DNA of 9,289 nucleotides. Source: Clostridiales bacterium (GTDB lineage: Bacteria; Bacillota; Clostridia; Oscillospirales; Oscillospiraceae). Where the stretch lies: NCBI GenBank assembly GCA_021200895.1, contig JAJQFX010000162.1, positions 1-9,289 on the forward strand, given 5' to 3'. The notes below the pieces were generated by a model that searched no databases, was not told where the DNA came from, and saw only the letters and a program-made list of their open reading frames with translations. The translations under genes and the position numbers were made by a program. Below, piece by piece: positions 6,471 to 9,289 of this stretch (position 1 is the stretch's first letter; every line of letters starts with the position of its first letter).

Positions 6471-6534
6471 GGTGTTGCTTTTCCCGGCGTTTTCCGGTAT
6501 CTTAAAGATAGGCGTGGGGTGTCTGGCATTGAAT

Positions 6535-6548
6535 CGAAATCGTTTTCG
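6535..6548. promoter_or_regulatory. candidate LacI-family operator upstream of GH94
   Basis: CGAAATCGTTTTCG is a 14-base palindrome with a single mismatched pair and a central CG, the usual form of LacI/PurR-family operators. It lies about 54 bases before the GH94 start codon. The core ATCGTTT also occurs on the minus strand in the lacI leader (5972-5966), which fits control of both transcripts by the adjacent regulator, but the second site is not a good palindrome. Confidence 0.4.
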
Positions 6549-6601
6549 CAAATTTGACGGGCATTAACCTCCTATACTTTTAAGAATAAGGAGAAAAAAC
6601 G

Positions 6602-9046
6602 ATGCAATATGGCTATTTTGACGACGCTGCGCGGGAATACGTAATCGAGACACCGTGTACACCGCTCCCCTGGATCAACTACCTGGGTAATGAAGACTTC
6701 TTCAGCCTCATCTCCAATACCGCAGGAGGGTACAGCTTCTTCCGCGACGCACGGCTGCGCCGCCTGACCCGTTACCGTTATAACAGCTCCCCTTTGGATG
6801 GTGACGGCCATCGGCTCTATATTAAGGATGGGGACGTGATTTGGAATCCGGGCTGGCAGCCCATGCAGACGCCGTTGGATCGGTACCGCTGCCACCACGG
6901 AATGGGCTACACCGTCCTCGAGGCCACCAAGAACCAGGTTTCCGCCCGACAGGAGCTGTTCGTCCCCATGGGCGACGCCTGCGAAATCGACCGGCTCACC
7001 TTGAAGAACGAGTCAGCGGAATGTAAGACACTGGATCTGTTCAGCTATGTGGAGTTCTGCCTTTGGGACACCATGGACGACTCCTCCAATTTCCAGCGCA
7101 ATTACAGCACTGGTGAGGTCGAGGTGGACGGATCCGTCATCTATCACAAGACGGAGTACCGGGAGCGGCGCGACCACTTTGCCATCTTCTGGGTCAACTG
7201 CCCCGTCACCAGCTTTGACACCACCAGGGACGCCTTCTGCGGCGTCTATGGCAGCCCGTCCAATCCGGCGGCAGTCAAGGCCGGTCACTGCTCCAACAGC
7301 ATCGCCCACGGCTGGGCGCCGGTAGGGGCGCATCACATCCATCTGGAGCTGCAGCCCAACGAGACCCGTACCTTCATCTTTGGCTTGGGTTATATCGAAA
7401 ATCCCCGCGAGGAGAAGTGGGCAGCCCCCGGGGTCATCAATAAGACCAGGGCCCAGGCGATGGTGGCCCGCTATGCGGAGGACGTGCAGGTGGACGCCGC
7501 CCGTGCAGCGCTCCACGCGCACTGGGAGCAGTTGCTGGGCCGCTGGCAGGTGCAGTCTGGCGTGGAGAAGCTGGACCGCATGGTCAACACCTGGCACCAG
7601 TACCAGTGCATGGTCACCTTTAATATGAGCCGCAGCGCCAGCTATTACGAAAGCGGCATGGGGCGCGGCATGGGCTTCCGGGACTCCTGCCAGGATCTGC
7701 TGGGGTTCGTACATATGATTCCTGAGCGGGCCAGGGAGCGTATTCTAGACATCGCCGCCACCCAATTCGAGGATGGCAGCGCTTATCACCAGTATCAGCC
7801 CCTGACCAAGAAGGGCAACGGCGACATTGGCACAGGCTTCAATGACGACCCCCTGTGGCTGATTGCCGGTGTCAGCGCCTATCTGCGGGAGACCGGGGAC
7901 TGGAGCATCCTGGACGAGCAGGTAGCCTTTGACAACGACCTGACCAAGGCCCAGCCCCTGATGGAGCATCTGCGGCGCAGCTTCCAATTCACGGTCAACC
8001 ATCTCGGCCCCCACGCCCTGCCGCTGATTGGCCGTGCGGACTGGAACGACTGCCTGAACCTGAACTGCTTCTCCGCCGAGCCGGGGGAGAGTTTCCAGAC
8101 CTTTGGCCCCAGCGAAGGCCCTGTGGCAGAGAGCGTCTTTATCGCCGGAATGTTCGTCAAATATGGCCGGGAATACGCGGAGCTGTGCGACCATCTGAAC
8201 CTTCACGAGGAGGCGGAAGACGCCCGCGCCCATGTGGCGCAGATGGAGCAGGCCGTGCTTGACGCCGGTTGGGACGGCGAATGGTTCCGCCGCGCCTACG
8301 ACGCCTACGGTGATCCAGTGGGCAGCGCAACCTGCGAAGAGGGCAAAATCTTCATTGAGCCTCAGGGAATGTGCGTGATGGCTGGAATCGGTGTGGAAAG
8401 CGGTGAGGCCGCCCAGGCGCTGGAAAGCGTGCGCCAGCACTTGGATACCCAATATGGCATTATGCTGCTTCAGCCCGCCTATCAGACCTACCATCTGAAT
8501 TTGGGTGAGATTTCCAGCTATCCCCCCGGCTATAAGGAAAACGCCGGTATCTTCTGCCACAACAACCCCTGGGTCTCCTGTGCTGAAACTATGCTGGGAC
8601 ACGGCGACCGGGCCTTTGAGATTTATCATAAAATCTGCCCCGCTTACCTGGAGGAAATCAGTGAAATTCATCGCACGGAGCCCTATGTTTACAGCCAGAT
8701 GGTCGCAGGGCGCGATGCCGCCACCTTCGGCGAGGCTAAGAACAGCTGGCTGACCGGCACCGCCGCCTGGACCTTTGTGGACATCAGCCAGTACATTCTG
8801 GGCGTACAGCCCACTCTGGATGGTCTGCGACTGAACCCCTGCATTCCTGCCTGGCTGCACGGCTTCAAGGTCAGCCGTCAGTACCGCGGCGCGACCTATC
8901 ACATCACTGTGGAGAACCCCGCAGGTGTACAAAAGGGCGTCACCCAGGTGACGGTGGACGGCGTTGTACAGAGCAGTGACGTGATTCCGCCCGCTCCCGC
9001 CGGAGCCGTGGTGGATGTGACGGTCACAATGGGCGCAGCTGTGTAA
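6602..9046 (+). CDS. GH94 cellobiose phosphorylase
   Basis: The 814-residue protein has the length of characterised cellobiose phosphorylases (about 810-820) rather than the larger cellodextrin enzymes. No signal peptide is present, so it acts in the cytoplasm: cellobiose plus phosphate gives alpha-glucose 1-phosphate plus glucose. The N-terminal beta-sandwich begins with PLPWINYLGNEDFFSLISN. The catalytic domain has FRDSCQDLLGF (Arg360-Asp365 region), GRADWNDCLNLN, where Asp483 of the DWND motif is the expected general acid, GIFCHNNPW with His653, and SWLTGTAAW near 715-723 for phosphate binding. No inactivating change is visible. AAGGAG eight bases before ATG 6602 fixes the start. It is transcribed alone, divergent from the LacI/ABC operon, and ends at a strong terminator. 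The substrate could be another beta-glucobiose such as laminaribiose; length and motifs favour cellobiose. Confidence 0.92.
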   Translation: MQYGYFDDAAREYVIETPCTPLPWINYLGNEDFFSLISNTAGGYSFFRDARLRRLTRYRYNSSPLDGDGHRLYIKDGDVIWNPGWQPMQTPLDRYRCHHGMGYTVLEATKNQVSARQELFVPMGDACEIDRLTLKNESAECKTLDLFSYVEFCLWDTMDDSSNFQRNYSTGEVEVDGSVIYHKTEYRERRDHFAIFWVNCPVTSFDTTRDAFCGVYGSPSNPAAVKAGHCSNSIAHGWAPVGAHHIHLELQPNETRTFIFGLGYIENPREEKWAAPGVINKTRAQAMVARYAEDVQVDAARAALHAHWEQLLGRWQVQSGVEKLDRMVNTWHQYQCMVTFNMSRSASYYESGMGRGMGFRDSCQDLLGFVHMIPERARERILDIAATQFEDGSAYHQYQPLTKKGNGDIGTGFNDDPLWLIAGVSAYLRETGDWSILDEQVAFDNDLTKAQPLMEHLRRSFQFTVNHLGPHALPLIGRADWNDCLNLNCFSAEPGESFQTFGPSEGPVAESVFIAGMFVKYGREYAELCDHLNLHEEAEDARAHVAQMEQAVLDAGWDGEWFRRAYDAYGDPVGSATCEEGKIFIEPQGMCVMAGIGVESGEAAQALESVRQHLDTQYGIMLLQPAYQTYHLNLGEISSYPPGYKENAGIFCHNNPWVSCAETMLGHGDRAFEIYHKICPAYLEEISEIHRTEPYVYSQMVAGRDAATFGEAKNSWLTGTAAWTFVDISQYILGVQPTLDGLRLNPCIPAWLHGFKVSRQYRGATYHITVENPAGVQKGVTQVTVDGVVQSSDVIPPAPAGAVVDVTVTMGAAV

Positions 9047-9080
9047 GAGCTGTCGGCGCAGTTCCCCGTCGCAAACAAAA

Positions 9081-9124
9081 GAGGCACATGGCAGCGGTTT
9101 TGCTGTCATGTGCCTCTCTTTTTT
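9081..9124 (+). terminator. intrinsic terminator of the GH94 gene
   Basis: A 15-bp stem with one G:T pair (9081-9095 with 9102-9116), loop GGTTTT, is followed by TCTTTTTT (9117-9124). It starts 35 bases after the GH94 stop codon. Confidence 0.9.
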
Positions 9125-9143
9125 AGCGGTTTCCTAAACATAA

Positions 9144-9178
9144 CAAAACCCCCGCTCAACGTCTGCTGAGCGGGGGTT
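9144..9178 (-). terminator. intrinsic terminator of the rRNA operon
   Basis: A perfect 12-bp stem (9147-9158 with 9167-9178) with an 8-base loop is followed on the minus strand by TTTTGTTATG. It lies immediately after the 5S rRNA 3' end and faces the GH94 terminator, so the two convergent transcripts are separated. Confidence 0.85.
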
Positions 9179-9180
9179 CA

Positions 9181-9289
<109 letters not shown>

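Larger units (their letters stand above)
6241..6601. other. AT-richer divergent intergenic stretch, no gene seen
   Basis: This part of the 687-base gap between lacI and the phosphorylase has no convincing gene. A 103-codon frame on the plus strand has no ribosome-binding site or family resemblance. The stretch contains an 8-base tandem repeat (CGACCAGT twice, 6423-6438), candidate promoter and operator elements listed separately, and the leader of the phosphorylase gene. Base composition is clearly lower in GC than the flanking genes. Confidence 0.5.

Noticed and set aside
6256..6567. 103-codon open frame in the divergent intergenic region
   Set aside because: No ribosome-binding site, no family resemblance, and it spans the candidate promoter and operator; most likely chance.
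6554..6578. TTGACG (6554-6559) and TATACT (6573-6578) as the GH94 promoter
   Set aside because: The spacer is only 13 bases, and a start near 6585 would fall at the ribosome-binding site, leaving almost no leader.
7745..9109. 454-codon open frame on the minus strand opposite GH94
   Set aside because: It is a shadow of the phosphorylase codons and runs through the GH94 terminator; the plus frame carries every GH94 motif.

Overview
The window looks like a GC-rich gut-type Clostridia chromosome (order Eubacteriales/Oscillospirales). This is inferred from the AgrC-like GHKL kinase, the Ser/Ala/Glu-rich lipoprotein linker, a CUT1 sugar ABC locus without its own ATPase, a YesL (DUF624) segment and a 5S rRNA of Firmicutes type. 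No species can be named from sequence alone.

Layout, left to right. 1-777 (minus) is the wreck of a LytTR-type two-component pair: the first ~20 codons of a response regulator run straight, out of frame, into the middle of an AgrC-like histidine kinase that leaves the window at base 1. 1015-1812 (plus) is a PlsC-like acyltransferase with its own extended -10 promoter, ending at a hairpin shared with the convergent minus-strand operon. That operon reads 5914 to 1890: LacI-type regulator, solute-binding lipoprotein, a damaged permease whose front half is joined to the back half of a YesL protein, and a small lipoprotein. 5915-6601 is a 687-base divergent intergenic region. It holds a decayed partial copy of the lacI 5' end and promoter, then a candidate promoter and LacI-type operator facing right. 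6602-9046 (plus) is a full-length GH94 cellobiose phosphorylase. Two back-to-back terminators and the 3' part of a minus-strand 5S rRNA close the window.

How it fits together. An intact version would be a beta-glucodisaccharide utilisation locus: the lipoprotein captures the sugar, two permeases plus a shared MsmX-like ATPase from elsewhere import it, GH94 splits it with phosphate into glucose 1-phosphate and glucose, and the LacI protein senses the sugar. Here the regulator and phosphorylase are intact. The importer is not: the binding protein and the permease each carry one extra base near the N-terminus, the permease's C-terminal half and the whole second permease are absent, and the YesL N-terminus is lost.

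The main observation is this repeated pattern of lesions: two gene-to-gene deletion fusions, two +1 frameshifts and one partial duplication within 6 kb. It is either genuine decay of a sugar importer and a signalling pair, or an assembly/consensus problem; reads would decide. I saw no CRISPR array, insertion sequence, phage module or clearly novel system.
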